Shown piece after piece: positions 13,101 to 26,289 of a stretch of DNA of 64,000 nucleotides; position 1 is the stretch's first letter; each line of letters begins with the position of its first letter. This stretch comes from Larus michahellis (Eukaryota; Chordata; Aves; Charadriiformes; Laridae): positions 9,439,556-9,503,555 of the forward strand of contig NC_133901.1 in the NCBI RefSeq assembly GCF_964199755.1. The letters run 5' to 3'. The notes under the pieces were generated by a model. The model was not told the DNA's origin and ran no database searches. It was given only the letters and a program-made list of their open reading frames with translations. Made by a program: the position numbers and the translations under genes.

Positions 13101-15549
13101 GCCGTGGAGACCTTCGGATGCTCAGACCAAGGCACTGCATCCGAGCAAAGGCTCCGTGCTTGGGCAGGAGTCGAGGACAGCTTCAAGCCATAGTGCTGGA
13201 GCAAAGACAGACACTCCTGGCTCTGATGAAGTACTGATATTTATGCAAAGCATCTAATCTCAGGAAATTTTTAACTCCGTTTTCAAATGACAAGAAGCAG
13301 AGATGAACATGCAAAGCCGTAGCAGAAGCTCAACGACCGTAGATGGCCCAACAGATACTTGAGTGAGCTGAAAGCACAGATTTATTTCCTTGGTTGAGCA
13401 TGTGCATTCTTAAACTTGCTTTAACATTCAACCTTACACTTGCAGCGTTTGACTGTGCTTATGTTTGCTTCTTTGCGAACTGCTTTGTAATCTTTTATAC
13501 CTAAGATGTTACAGGAATAAAATAGAATTTTATTTTAATTTTGTATGTCTGCAGTGGCATGATGAAGGTGCACCTGGAGCGATGCTGCTTTTCTAAGCTA
13601 TTTCAGAGTGGAAGTGGATGGACCACATGGTCCCAGGCGCTCCTCTGAGCATCTTCCTTCCCGTCTGGGTTTCTGCAGCAACGTGGCAGCCGGTGGCTGC
13701 CCTGTGGTCCCCGCCGCACTAAAACGGGGTTTGGAGGGGTTGGTGACTGTCCCCACTGCTGCAGCAATGTTGTTAAGTATTAGGTCAATGATACAAAATA
13801 GGAAAAATACCCTGTTACTAGTGGAATAGCTGCAGAGGCAAAACAGAACAGTATTGATCAGCTGAAAAACAACAGCAGCGAAGCCAGGAGGTGGGTCCTG
13901 GGCAATGGAGACGCCGGCCTGGCAGCAGGAGGGGCAGCCAGCCCAGGCACGGACAGCACGAGGGGACAAGGAGGTGCCTAAATGGCATCTGGCCCCTGAT
14001 TCTTGGCTCTCTTCACACTTTCCAACTCATCTCCCATACTCGTAGGGCCACCGGGTGCGTAGGTGGTCGCTTCAGCTGAAATTCCCCAGGATTTTTTTTT
14101 TGGCTGCAGCCTCAGAAAAGTTGCAGATGACGCATTAAAATGTAGATAAGGTAAAACAGATGGGCTGCAGCCAAGCGCAGGGGCTGCCGCGTGTGGCTCT
14201 GGCAGACGTGCCGGCATGCTCAGCCTCCCCGCGCGGGATCCGTGCCATCAATGAGGCTCCGGCATGCGAGGCTCTTTCCCACTTCTTCCCTCCCGCCCCA
14301 GCTCCCAGCAAGCCCGGCTGGGAGGCAGTCTGCCGGGCAGCTGGGTGCCAGCACCCAAGCACAAATGGTTGCAGTAGATTGTTGCGACGGCAGCAGCTGC
14401 CATCGCTATTCCCAGCGCTTTCCCGGTGGGGAGCACAGGGTGGGGATGCCGGAGGCAGGGCAGTGCTGGCACTGGTGTTCCCAGGGGAATAGATCTGCCG
14501 GGGGTGGGGGGGCCACAATTCCAGCAACCGCATCCTGGAGTGGTGCACAGCCCACGGCTCTCCTGCCCCCACCTCATTTCGTCAGCCGTGGGACACAAGG
14601 ATGAAAGAGAGGAAAAGAAAAAACATTTGTCATTCTGCAGTGATGCTTTTAAAGTGCAGAATTTCAAATGTCTGAGGGAATTAACGTTATCCTTGTAAAA
14701 AAAAAAAAAGAAAAATCTCACACTTCCTAAAGGATTTGAATGAATCAAGTTATGTCCAGAAATAGGAGAGGATCAGGGAGGTCTCCATCACACCTGCGCA
14801 TGGGTTAATCCACAGCTTCCCCATCACCCTTCAGTGGTACCTGATGCCGCGGTGCTACACTTCTCACACCAGGCAAAGACCTGGCAAACCTGGGACACGT
14901 GCCCAACGCTGTTACAATGCCCCGGTCGATTCCACTTTATTCATGTAGGAAATTAGTAAGCAGATCATACCTACGCGTAGGGTGCTGACTATGCTGTCAC
15001 CAGTCAACACATCCCATAGGGCTGTAAATAATAGATGCCATTTTCTCTCATTTCGGTACTACTTCAGACTGAAAGAGGCAAAATAAAAAATTTAAAACCC
15101 CGCCACCAGTTTTTCGTTCCCCATCCGTTGACCCACCTTGGAAAGTATTAGTCACTAAGCTGGAGTGATTGAATAAGCTGAAACTGGCAAACACATATTT
15201 TCTCCACAGGCAGGAGAGGCTATTTCTGACAAAAATCACAAGATGAATGGACAGGAAAGAACCTGAGCAGCCCCGGACAATGCTCGGCACAGCCGTAAGC
15301 AAGTCTGTCCTAGCTGCAGCCAGGACCATCCACAGCAGGGTCAGCCTGAGAAAGGGAACCTTTCGCGTTGGAGGGGAGATTTATCCCCATATAAATATTT
15401 AGGTAAAAGCTATTTGGATGAACTGTTCTAAAAATAAGCAGGCTGAGGAAGGGAGACCACTGTGAAAAGTAACTGAATTTTTGTTTTAATTGCTGTGCAT
15501 GACTTTGACCCTTTCAGAGAGAAAGGAAATTTTGGACAGATTTTAAGGA

Positions 15550-16018
15550 GTGCAGAGGAGGGCAACGAAGCTGGTGAAGGGCCTGGAGAATAAATCTAAT
15601 GAGGAGTGATTGCAGGAGCTGGGACTGTTTAGTTTGAGGAAGAGGAGGCTGAGGGGAGACCTCATCGCTCTCTACAACTACTTGAAAGGACATTGTAGAG
15701 AGGTTGGTGCTGGTCTCCTCTCACAGGTAATTAGTGATAGAACAAGAGGGAATGGGTTCAAGCTGCAGCAGGGTAGGTTTAGGCTGGACATTAGGAAAAA
15801 ATTCTTCACAGAAGGAGTGGTCGGACACTGGAATAGGCTGCCCAGGGAGGTGGTGGAGTCACCATCCCTGCATGTGTTTAAGACTCGTTTAGATGTGGTG
15901 TTGGGGGATATGGGAACTTTGGGATAGGGAGAACTTTGTAGAGTGGAATTGATGGTTGGACTCGATGATCCCAAGGGTCTTTTCCAACCTAAATGATTCT
16001 ATGATTCTACGATTCTAC
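15550..16018 (+). mobile_element. CR1 LINE, 3'-end fragment (third subfamily)
   Basis: CR1 3' region with TGCAGAGGAGGGCAACGAAG, GAGGCTGAGGGGAGACCTCA, TGGAATAGGCTGCCCAGGGA, GGACTCGATGATCCCAAGGG, TTTTCCAACCTAAATGATTC and three tail units (ATGATTCTATGATTCTACGA). The tail is well kept, so this insertion is comparatively intact at its 3' end. Confidence 0.92.
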
Positions 16019-17337
16019 TTCTGCAATCAGTTGCAGCACAGTTTCATAGTCGCTGCAGCAGGAGCTGGGACCAGGCAGGGCTTGGTTTTTCTGGCAAACG
16101 TAATGCCAACAGGAAAATATAGGTATGCCATGAAAGTTTTATAAGTTCCTACCCAAAAATATTTCTGCAGCAGCTTGTTTACTTCCAGGGCACATGTTTT
16201 CCAATGACTTACACAACCCCTCCGCAAGCAGCATGCCAGCCTGGTGTAGGTGCAGGCAATCCTAACAGCCTCAGCCCAGCCATCGCCTCTCTTGTGACCT
16301 TTCCATGCAAGGAGACCATCTCATTTATCGAACCTGAGGTTCTCCAGATGCGTTGCATCCAGCCGAATTTACGCTGCCGGCAGGCCCTGCGATAGACTCT
16401 CACGCTGCTGTTGCGTGCTGTAAGCAAAAAACCAGGCGTCAAACCCACGCCAGCTTTTCTCTTTAGGAGCTGCAAGAGACAAGGCACCAGGACCTTGTAG
16501 AGGTGCCAGGTACAAAGGGCTTCCAGGAGCTTCAGGATCTTATTTTCCAATGTGCTCCTTCTGCTTCTCAAGCCCTGTGTCCCATCGATTGTTTCTGTTT
16601 GTTCTCCAAGCAGAGCTTTGCCAAAAAATATTTCCCGAAACTCTTCAGCACGGTGCCTGCAGAGCCCTGACTGAGTGCCCAACCACCCCGAGCAAGGCAT
16701 CTCGGACACCAGGCACTGCTCCCCACTCCCACCCACCTGCCAGGAGGTTTTCCACTGCTACAAAAATAGCTTGAGAAACATTTCCAATACATTTGGATAC
16801 CATGAGGAGCAAGTCTCGGTTTGCTGAAGGGACGATGCTGCATCTCCTGCAGGGGATGCTGCTGTGGGGAACAGCGGGGGCACCGTGGTGGGACAGCAGA
16901 GCTGTGTGTCCCACCAGCCACCTGGAATGACCCCAGCACACAGCAGACAGGGCACAACCTGCCCCAAAAGGCTACCATCTCTCCTACACGCCCAGGGCCA
17001 CCACGCTGTCATGGGGGCTCCTTCATCCTCTCTGCCTCCTCCGGAGGGGTGTACAGTGAGCACAGCAGCAGAGGACGTGGAGAGAGCGCTGCATCTAAAC
17101 AACTTCTGAAATGGGTTTGTTCAGGAGTGGACACCTTTGAACTGCTCCAGAGGCTCCCACCAAACACTGCTCTCACTCCTGCAGGGTGATGGGAAATGTC
17201 ACCTGGACCAGCCCAAAGAACAAGGCTGGGATAAGGGACATGGTAGCCAAATCCCTCTTTGCATTAGCAAGATCCATCCGAACCATCCACTGACTTTACA
17301 TCACTGAAACGCCCACCACTAAGCGCCACTGGTTAGT

Positions 17338-17364
17338 GGGGTTTTTGGGGTTTTGGGGTTTTGG
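17338..17364 (+). repeat. Interrupted GGGGTTTT repeat
   Basis: GGGG-T5-GGGG-T4-GGGG-T4-GG. It resembles a ciliate-type telomeric motif rather than the vertebrate TTAGGG and could fold as a G-quadruplex of two or three layers. It is intronic. Confidence 0.8.
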
Positions 17365-20300
17365 ATATTTTCTGAATATCCAACAGATACTGAAATCCAT
17401 GGAAGCTTTGCTGTAGAAGCAGCTCCACAGAGTCGTCCCTCTCCTGCCACACTGCTCAGCACAGGCTGAAAGCCAGGCAAAGGGGAGATGGCCACTGACT
17501 TGTAGCAGGGAAAATGCCACCCCAGCTTTAACCTCTGGGCTCACACCAAGTCTCATACAGCGCATTTTCTTTTCTTTACTGAGAATTGATTTCTTAACAA
17601 ACATGTTCTACAGATGGCGGTTTATAATGTTAGTCTAAAATAAAAATAAGCGTGCTCAAAATTCAAATTGGATTTTGCCAAAGCAGCCATGCTAAAATAA
17701 TACATTTTAAATATCTTAAACTGTGCGCTTCACAAGTAATTAAATTAGCAGTGTTTCTGCGTTACGTCTTTTCTTCCACCCATTTAAGCATTAGATTAAT
17801 GTTGTCATGCAGGTTTTAGATGGAAAATATCACGCTTCGGGGAACGGTCTGGGATGAGCAGAGCGGAGCAGGATCGGGTTTGGCAGCCAGTCCATCAGGA
17901 ACCCCTTTCAGCCACCGCCGCCAGCGGGGAGCTGCCCCCCACTGCCTCCTGCCACGGGGACAGCCACCGGCCGCCACCACCCCAGGAGAGGGGATGCCAG
18001 TGATGGGTGCACAGGGAGCAGCAGTGCTGTGACAGCCACCCACCGGTGACGGGGACAGCCGCCCGGGCTGCTCCCGTGCTCTTGCACCCCTGCCCTGTGC
18101 CCTGCACAGCTTTGAGAGGCTGCAGAGCTCATCACCAGCATACGACTGCATTATTTAAAAGCTTCCTTGAAATATCATCATTTTGCTTCTGCTTAACAAA
18201 CCCGACATGAAAAGCGTGCTCTCTAGAACACCGTTTGTCCTTGAATTCAATCTTGTTCTCCTTAGCTCATCACTCTCTCTTGGGATTAAAATGGGGGGGC
18301 TGGAATCGATGGCAGACCAAGCCCTGGCTTGTTGCCCTGCGTCCCCCCGCCCAGTGCCACCAGCATTGCAGGACAGTGTTCCCGTCCCCCACGGGACACA
18401 GATGCTGGGACAGGCAATCTGGCATTCCCAGACCTTGCTCTGTAGGGTCCAGGACACCACGCTGGGGGATGAGAAACAGCTTGCATGTCACGCTGGCCAG
18501 GGAAGTGGGGACTATCACGGCGTAGCAGGGCAGAGACGGTGTCAAATGCTGTCACCTGTCCTCTGTACTACAGTCCCCCGCATGAGCCAGCACTGCTCCA
18601 ACTGGCTGCGTATCTCTCCCTGAGCTAGACCTCACTGGAGGATATATAATTAATCTGGTGGACAGATATTTCCAAAGTCCCTAATAAATTGGAAACATTT
18701 TTACGAAGAATATTAGAACACTTGGAAACAATGCTAAAAATGCATTTGTCAATGAACCAAAGTTGATGTAGGAGGTTCTTGGCCTGGTTGGGTCTCCAGG
18801 GGAGAGAGAGGAGAAGGAGAAAGCCTGAGTGGAAGAAATCCCTTAAGTGCATTGGGAGAGTGGGGCAGAGCCTGCAGACCCTGCAGTGCTGGGCATCGCT
18901 CCCCTGACAGAGAGCTGGGAAGCAGCCGTGCTCAGCCGGGCAGGCACCACCTGGGCAGGCTGCTTTAAAAAAACAAAGAGATGACTTTGCTGTATCTGAA
19001 ACCTGGAAGATACATTTTCAGTGCTTACACTCAGCCCAGCCATCTGCGAAGTCTTCATTTACTGAAGACATGAAAGCCAGGGAGTGAATACACCTTTGGC
19101 AAACTCCTTGCACTATCGTATCATCAGAGTTTACACGGTAAGTAAATGCATATTCAAATCTAAAGTTCACTTGGTCTATGCTGGTTTTAACACTGCAAGG
19201 TTAAACATGGCTTTTGCATTAATGTAATGAGATGGGGAAAATCCAGACCACACCGAACCCACAGCCTTACCTAGCAGCTACAAACTCCTGGAGAGCCATT
19301 AGGAATTTAAGAGCAGCACAAATCCGCACAGATTTTGTTTACTCAACTGGCTCCTTTTTCTCCTTCTTTGAGTTATTCCTCCCTTCTTTGTAGCCATTAT
19401 AAGCTACAGTCCTGGGGGAAAACGCATTGTGAATTCAGTCTAAATGCATTCTCTTCACTGGACTGGTCTTAATTTACAGCAATAAAATGAAGATCAGATG
19501 ATGAGCCATAAAAATCAACCTGATGTGGAGAGCTACTGAAATAATACGCAATTTTATATCAAAATAATTGTGCCATTTGCATGTGAGTGCTTAAAACTAT
19601 TTATAATTGCAGCAAGACTTAAATAAACCGTGGATTCCTAAATATATGAGGTAGATATTATGGTCGATGGTTATAGTGCAATGCAAGGAAAAAGAAGACA
19701 CAAGACCTGAAACACTGCTAAGAAATACCTGCTGTCACTTACACCCTTTGAGAAGCGTAGGAGCTTTATCTTCTGTTTCCAAACTAGTTTTGCAGCCCAA
19801 ACCGATCCGTGTGCGTTTCCAAACCTGGCCAGTTGGAAGTTTGCTGTGGACTCCTGTAAGACCCCGCTCACCCCAGCTGCACAGCCAGGCATGCTGCACG
19901 GCATCTGCATACAAAGCGTGCGCCACAGTGCAATTCTAGCGTTAATAATACCACGCTTCTACATAAGGAATTTGCACTTTAATAAAAGCATTGCAATTTT
20001 TGCTTCTAGCCCACGGGTCACCCGGGGTATGCTCAAAGGAGCGGAAGAAACTGCCGGCGGTCACGGAGGCGAAAGTCATTTTCCTGATGGTAATCACAGG
20101 TCTCAGACATGGCTCTGGGGCTTTGCAGGGCTCTGTCCCCCACCGGCAGCGGTTCCTCCTCCTCTCCAAGCACTCAGCATCTGCGCTCGGAACCTCTCCG
20201 GGGAGGGGGAACAGCTGTGGGATGTTTCCCGGGAGGTTTGGTCTTCTCCCTGCTCCAATGACCCTGGGAGGGTAGGAGCTCCAAAGCATCACTCCCCTCC

Positions 20301-23300
20301 GGGCTGGGACCTACCAGCCCACAACACTGGAAAGGTTTGAGTTAACCATTGGATTGAGAGTTTTATACTTGTTACACACCTTAATTATGTTTGCTAGCAG
20401 ATATTTATTTAGGCAGAAAAGGGGGATGAGGAATTCTTTGTGCTGTAGTACTTTTATTGTGCCTTTTAATGTGTGTAATTGGTGTGCAGAGCCAATGGAG
20501 CGCAGCTCTGACCCTGGCTAAGCCGAGCCTGCGGACGCCTTTCCAGGAGGGGGAAGAGAGACATCCCACCGGAGCCACCGGAGCAACACACCCACTGCTG
20601 CGATGCAGTGCATTAGCAGCTCTTCAGTGATGCGCTTCGACAAGAACCCACAATTTCAGGCACACAGTGAAGAAAAAAGCCTTCGAACTGCCGATGAATT
20701 TTTAGCCGGCAGGATGTAATGTCCCTCTGCTGGAATGTGGCCAGGGCACTGCCTCAGTGCCGCCGGGGACACTGGAAGGTCCCACAGCCCGCAGCCTGGC
20801 AAGCAGCAGGACCCAGGCAACGGGCCAGAAAAAATCCCCCGTTAAGACAAGGACTGACCAGACCACCCTGCACCAGGCTTGCTGTAAGCACAGGCCCCCA
20901 CAAATCCGAGACGTACCCATTGCCCTGGGAGAAGGGAGCAGACAGGCAGCAGCATCGCGTGTCTTGCCAGCTTGGTCTCCTCCAGACCCTGCGTGCGCGC
21001 TCGGGTTCATGCCGGTGCTGAGCGGGTAGCTGAGCACTGCGGCACGGCACCGGGGAGAGCTTGGCACTTCCTGGGTGGCCAGGAAAGGTCTTTGGTTGCT
21101 AAAGCTGCTCCAGACCTTGCAAAATGTGACACGCAATCCTTGCACGTCCACTGCTCAGCGACTGCAAACAGCCCTCTCTTCCCTCTCGCGCCCGCAGCAG
21201 CAGGGCTGGTCCCCTCGCAGACCTGACCGAGCAGGGACGAGGTTCCCAGGCTGGCTCCCCCACACTTTAATTACGGCTGCCCGTCTTCAGAGACCCCGGC
21301 GGCACAGGCAGGAGCCCCAATGTGGTGGTGGCACGGGCCTGGTGGCCATGAGTGGCCCATGAGACAGGGGTGGGCATCCCGCATCGGGCAGGAGGGATGG
21401 GTTTCCCCTCTGGGGGCCGGTGTCCAGCCTCTCTGCACCTTGCTCCAGGCTCTGCAGGATGAGCATGGACTATTAACTCCACCAGCTTGCCTTTGCAGTT
21501 AAAATTCTTTTGTTTAGGCTCGCACTGGAGCTAATGGTCAAAGCTGCCACCATCAATTATTTATGAACACAAATAGATAGTTGAGCTTCATAAATTGGGT
21601 CCCTCATGCCCCTGTGCGGGCAGAGCTCTCATAAAGGGCTATTTTTGAACTGCTGACGGCTCCGAATCGGCAGCGCCGTGGCTGGAGCCAGAGCTGAGCC
21701 CCAAGCCCTGTGCGGCTGAGCTCCCTGCCACCTCCTGGGCACGGAGCAGGCTCAGTGGGGAGCCGGGGTTCTCTGGGGAGAGGCTTCGCCCTGCGGCATA
21801 GGTGATGGCAAGGCTGCCAGGACAAGCATGGGAAGCCTGGTACAAGTCTCAGTTTGAGAAGTTGTTCTCTGTGGTAGTCGTGGCACATCCCAAATAGCCC
21901 CGTGTGCCAGGATCAGGGCTGGATCCACCTTACTGACAGCTTGAATCGGGCTGACAATAAATTTAAAAAAAATACAGCAAATTTGGAGGGAAAAGAACCC
22001 AGGCTGTGACCTTCTGATGGTCCGAAGCCTGCCAGCTCTCCTCCCATGCTGTGCATCGGAGGGAGGCAAAACCACATCCTTTGTTTTCAGCAGCGGTGCG
22101 GCAGACAGCAGTTCTCTAAGCCAAGCACAACAACTACATCATTTTCAAGGAAAGACTTGAAGTGATCCCCAATATTCTCCCCGAGCATCTGGGCAGGCTC
22201 ACCAGTGGGACTGAATGGGAGCATTAAAGAGGACAAAAGGGAACAGCCCCTCTCCCTTCCGTGCCTTCCGTGCGCGGGAGGCAGCCGAGGCTGTCCCCGG
22301 CGGTGACAGCAGAGGTGGCGGCTGGGAAGGTCCCATCCGCCTGATGCCACGATCCGACAGGGAGGCAGCGAAATGGGATTTAACAAATGCAAAGCAGAGG
22401 TTTGCTCGTGCAAACGCCGCGGGAGCGCACCTGAGTCCTAATATTTGCAGATGTTCCCCGGTGAACATATTTATTCCCTCAACTTGGTCTTTTGTATTCC
22501 AATTGGGGCTTTGAGGTGGAACGGCTCCAGAAACATGCCGTTTGATGAAAAGCCCCCCGAGCTGGCTCCTCTCCCGCCCCCACCCCTGTCAGAGCTGTAG
22601 TAGCTGTCTCTCCCTTTTACATAATCCCGGTGGCACCAGGAGCTCCTGGCAGCCGGGGGAGGCAGCTCCGGGGCCAGGCAGGATCCTGAGAGCGGAGTGG
22701 GAGCCACGGGCAGCCCTGCCAGGGGGGCGGCAGCAGCGCTGAGGGTCAAAAGGGGGGAGCAGCTATCCGTATTTTTAGCGTAAAGCAAGGGGCAGCTGCG
22801 CTAGCATGTCATGTTAAGTAGCGCACACTGTATAGCTCAGCATCAGGGACATAATTCAAGCAGAAAATGAATTGGGAAGGACTTCAGTTTCAATTGGAAG
22901 GGAGCTGAGGACTTTACAGGATTATTGTTGCAGCTGTTGGGAAAAGTCTTTGGCTTCTCCGGCCACTGGATTTCCCTCGGACTGAGGAACCAGGCGCAGA
23001 GATGAACACGAAATATCAGCTCCATCACCGTTGGTAGGTGTCTTCCCTAACTAAAGGTTATCTCAATTCAGCAGCATCGCAGCTGAGCCTGGAGGTTTAG
23101 TCAGCTCTTCCTCCAAATTCCCCTTCACTTCTTCTCTTGGGGGAGAAATCAGCTCTAGATATGGAGAGATTTGGGAGCAGAAACAGGGATTAGTCATAAA
23201 GATAAAATATCAGCCTTGTCACAAACGAGATGCTATTCCTGATGCAATTCCCCAGGTCTCAGGCAGCCAAAGCTGGGGGAGCCGTCAGGGCTGCGCTGAA

Positions 23301-25280
23301 CACCAGCAGGAGAATTCAGCCCTCCGTATTGAAACCTTATCTAGAAATAAGCCAGAAAGGATTTACAATGGCCCAACTTTGGAGGCTGCAGGAGCGTTTG
23401 TGTCATGTGGGCAGCAAAGAATTGCAATTACTTAGCGTGTCGGCACACTGATAGCGCCGGGAGCCCGTGGGAAATCAGCAGAGATAACTTCTGACAATTA
23501 GTACACAGTGTCCATAAGCCTAACAAGCAGAAGCCCCAACTCGGTAACAGGTCATGTCTTCGAATGACGTGATCAAAGACACGTTTCCCTCAGATGTGCT
23601 TGTGGCAGAAACTGAGGCAGGGAGGCACAATGGCTTGGACAGGGCTGCAGGAGGGGAGAGGGGTCACAGGGAGCTCCCAGCTGGCAATGCTCCATCAGCC
23701 CGTACTCCACTTGGGAGGCTGCAGATATCGGATTAAATGGCAAGTTATATTGATTTTGAGAGGTTCCTCCTTTTGGGCACAACCCACCGCCATCCCCCAA
23801 ATACTGCCCTCCCCACAGCTGGGGCCATCCGGGAGCTGGGACTGTCACCCCACAGGAGCTCCCCAGAGCACTGAGCCTACCCCAGCTGGCTCTGGGAGAT
23901 ATTAATCAGCATTTCTGCTCTCACCGCAAGCGCTACCCGGACCTCTCCTGCTGCCGACACCGTGCTGATGAGCAAGCGGCAGGAGCGTGCAAAGCTCCTG
24001 CTAAAAGTTGGTCATGGCTGAACGGCAGGAACAAGCAGTCAGAAAGGCTGGGCTTCTACGCAGGCAAAGCCTCTGTGTTATTTATCAACCGTTCAAGCAA
24101 CTCACGGCAAATTGCATCTGAGCATCCCGTTCACTCTGCTTCCATACACCCTGTCTACGCAGTTCCTGGAGAGTGAATATTGAAATTTTCAGAACTACAG
24201 GATTGCCTAAACCAAGCCCTGCGCTGGGCTGCACGCACACTTGAATTCCGTGTAACGGTGCTAAAGCCAGCTTGGCTTTGCGTCAGCCCCCATACCCTAA
24301 AATCAGCGTAACAGCAAAACTGCAACCCAGCCCGGCACCACTCCCTTGGAGTGGGTACAGCTGGCCCCACAGGAGCATCCGCCACTATTCCATGGACTGG
24401 GAAGAAGCACGGCTAAAGTTGCTTGGAGCCCTGTGCCCCTCACTGCCGTCCTCATGCCTGTGGGGATCCCCTCGCTCCGGCCACTGGGAGCTCTGTGCAG
24501 GGCTGCTCATGGGGGCAGAGCATCCCCAGGCTGTTTCCTTTTCCCAGTCCCAGCAACGTCGCCCGTTAGTGGCTGGAAAGGGACATCCTGAACAGGCAGA
24601 AGCCAGACACCAAAGTCATAGAAACCCTTCTCATTTTCAGCTGAAGGCACGACAGAGAAGCTTATCAGCTACCCACACCAAGCACTTCAGGCTGAAGTCA
24701 CAGCTGTTCATTATTTTTCCTGCCTAGATTAGGAGGAATAAAAATCTGTAAGATGCATGAGGCATTTTACATGAATGCCCGTGATATTTTTTTTCCCTGC
24801 ATTTCACCTAAAATTGGCTCTGATCTCATCTTCACTAAGCAAACCAGGTGAAAAGTCAGTAAGCGATCACCATGACGAAATGATACCTAAGGCAGATCCT
24901 TTTTTTCGCTCCATACAGCATACTGCAAATGAACTTTTCCTGTCCAGCCTCAACCGTGCTTTGCTAATTGATTTTTATGCTCATTAGTACCAATACAAGT
25001 TATATTGAGCACTTAATAGAAACCATCTTAACACAGCTATCGTAAATTCACGATGTTGTATATCATCTACCCAGGCAAGTGATTTTTTTTTGTATATATG
25101 CCTGCAAAAACATTAACACCCAAATGCTATTCAGCTATGCACAAGTTTTAAAAAATCTATTAATAACCTCAGTATAGAGCTCCTCTGCAAAATCAGATGC
25201 ATCCAGGCAGGCAATTCTTTAGAGGCAAAGTAAAGAGCTATTACACTGCAACGTAACAAAGAACAATACCGTGACCATAC

Positions 25281-25501
25281 CTATATTTCATGCCCGTTTG
25301 CTTTGCGGTGGATTCTTTTAATGAAATGTGGTGCTGAGGGGTAAATGTCCCCAAACTGCGAGCAATAATAGCCACTGTCCGAAATTTTGCCCGGGCTGCA
25401 TTCACTACGTTCGGGGTAGTGGTGTTCTGCTTGCTGATGAGTCTGTCTTCACCATTTCGACTCTTCAAGTTGTGGTCTGTGCAGGCGATGGACACTTGCA
25501 T
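25281..25501 (-). CDS. KCNAB1: KCNAB1 alternative first coding exon, Kvbeta1.1 N-terminus
   Basis: Encodes the N-terminus of Kvbeta1.1, the classic form with a tethered inactivation ball. It reads 73 codons plus two bases and begins MQVSIACTDHNLKSRNGEDR. Cys7, which makes the mammalian inactivation peptide redox-sensitive, is present. A basic conserved stretch follows (NVVNAARAKFRTVAIIARS), then HHISLKEST and the end TGMKYR. The exon closes ...AAATATAG|GTATGG, in the same phase as the other two first exons. Adding the usual core gives 401 residues, the mammalian Kvbeta1.1 length. It is almost identical to the human peptide as I recall it. The upstream 600 bp (25502-26120) are CpG-rich and probably hold the 5' UTR and promoter. 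Downstream (25280 to 1) I found no exon 2, so the next intron probably runs out of the window. Confidence 0.96.
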
Positions 25502-26150
25502 CGCGCCCTCGGTACTCCTTCAGTCACCGTCCAGAGCCCCCGGCCGCCCCCACGCCGGCCACAGGCTGCCCAGCAGCGCGGGGCTCGGTCCCAAAGGCAG
25601 CCGAGGAAAACTGCCGACCCTGAACTCACAGAAGTAGCCGAGGCAGCGGGGGTCTCCAGGAGAGCCGGGCTGCCTCCCTGCGATACCAGGAGGAGAGAAG
25701 CCCTGAACTTGACAAAGCAATCGCTAGCGCAGGTCTCGGCTCACTCTCAGCTCTCCCCTTGCGATATTTGCTGCTGCTTAGACACAAGCATCCATCCAGT
25801 CAGGTGCGTTCAGAAACATAAAGCTGTTCCTTCATGGTGAACTGCCCGCAGCAGCCGCCGCTCTGCCTTGATGCAGCCTTGCTCCTGCGTGCCGGCTTTA
25901 AATCGATGCAGGCATGCTGCGAGCGCTGGCCCGCGAACTGCTGAGCAGGCACAGCCTCGCCGCCCGAAGAACCATCCACTCGCCAGCCGCTCTCTAAGGA
26001 CCAGCGATATCCATGGGTTCTCCTTTGCCCAGCTGCGGCAGCCCGCTACATCCCCGCACCGGGGCTGGCTCTGCGGCGGCTCCCGGGATGGCCCCGGCTA
26101 GAGCTGCGGGAAGCCCAGGAACGGGCCTCCTTTGTGCTCAGGGGGAAGGC
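25502..26150 (-). promoter_or_regulatory. KCNAB1: CpG-rich probable promoter and 5' UTR of Kvbeta1.1
   Basis: The stretch just upstream of the Kvbeta1.1 start codon is rich in CG dinucleotides (about 15 in 25501-25650 alone) and in GC boxes, unlike the surrounding intron. A TTTAAA lies about 400 bp upstream of the ATG (near 25897) but is not clearly a TATA box. Promoter role is inferred from position and composition; no transcription start can be fixed. Confidence 0.5.
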
Positions 26151-26265
26151 AGGCGTTTCAGGCAGATGTCTCCCGTAAAAATAGCTGCCGGCATCGCTAA
26201 GCGAGGAGAGGACCTCTTATAGCAGGGAACAATTCGATGTTAAAATGGGCTAATTGTGAGAAGGG

Positions 26266-26289
26266 AAAAAAAAAAAGGGGGGGGGGGGG
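26266..26289 (+). repeat. A11-G13 homopolymer junction
   Basis: Eleven A followed by thirteen G, then AGGGAGAGAAAAA. An all-purine tract about 770 bp upstream of the Kvbeta1.1 start codon. Confidence 0.9.

Larger units (their letters stand above)
1..25280 (-). other. KCNAB1: KCNAB1 intron downstream of the Kvbeta1.1 exon
   Basis: Probably intronic over its whole length, since all three first exons must splice to an exon 2 at lower coordinates and no core exon (for example NLGKSGLRVS or the NLFDTAEVYAAGK segment) was recognised by eye. It contains the CR1 copies, the solo LTR and the simple repeats listed separately. GC-rich parts at about 20500-21250 and 22200-22760 contain many short open frames, but none resembles a protein. 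The rest (555-6029, 6485-7473, 7873-9459, 9810-15549, 16019-25280) shows no other feature I can support. A 44-bp exon could be missed. Confidence 0.6.

Noticed and set aside
25241-25280. Continuation of the Kvbeta1.1 frame past TGMKYR
   Set aside because: The added residues (YGHGIVLCYVAV) are read-through of the intron after a good GT donor; the same boundary applies to the other two first exons.
1-25280. Search for KCNAB1 exon 2 and the aldo-keto-reductase core exons
   Set aside because: No reverse-complement match to the expected core was seen by eye. Absence is likely but not proven; a translated search with the core against 1-25280 would settle it.
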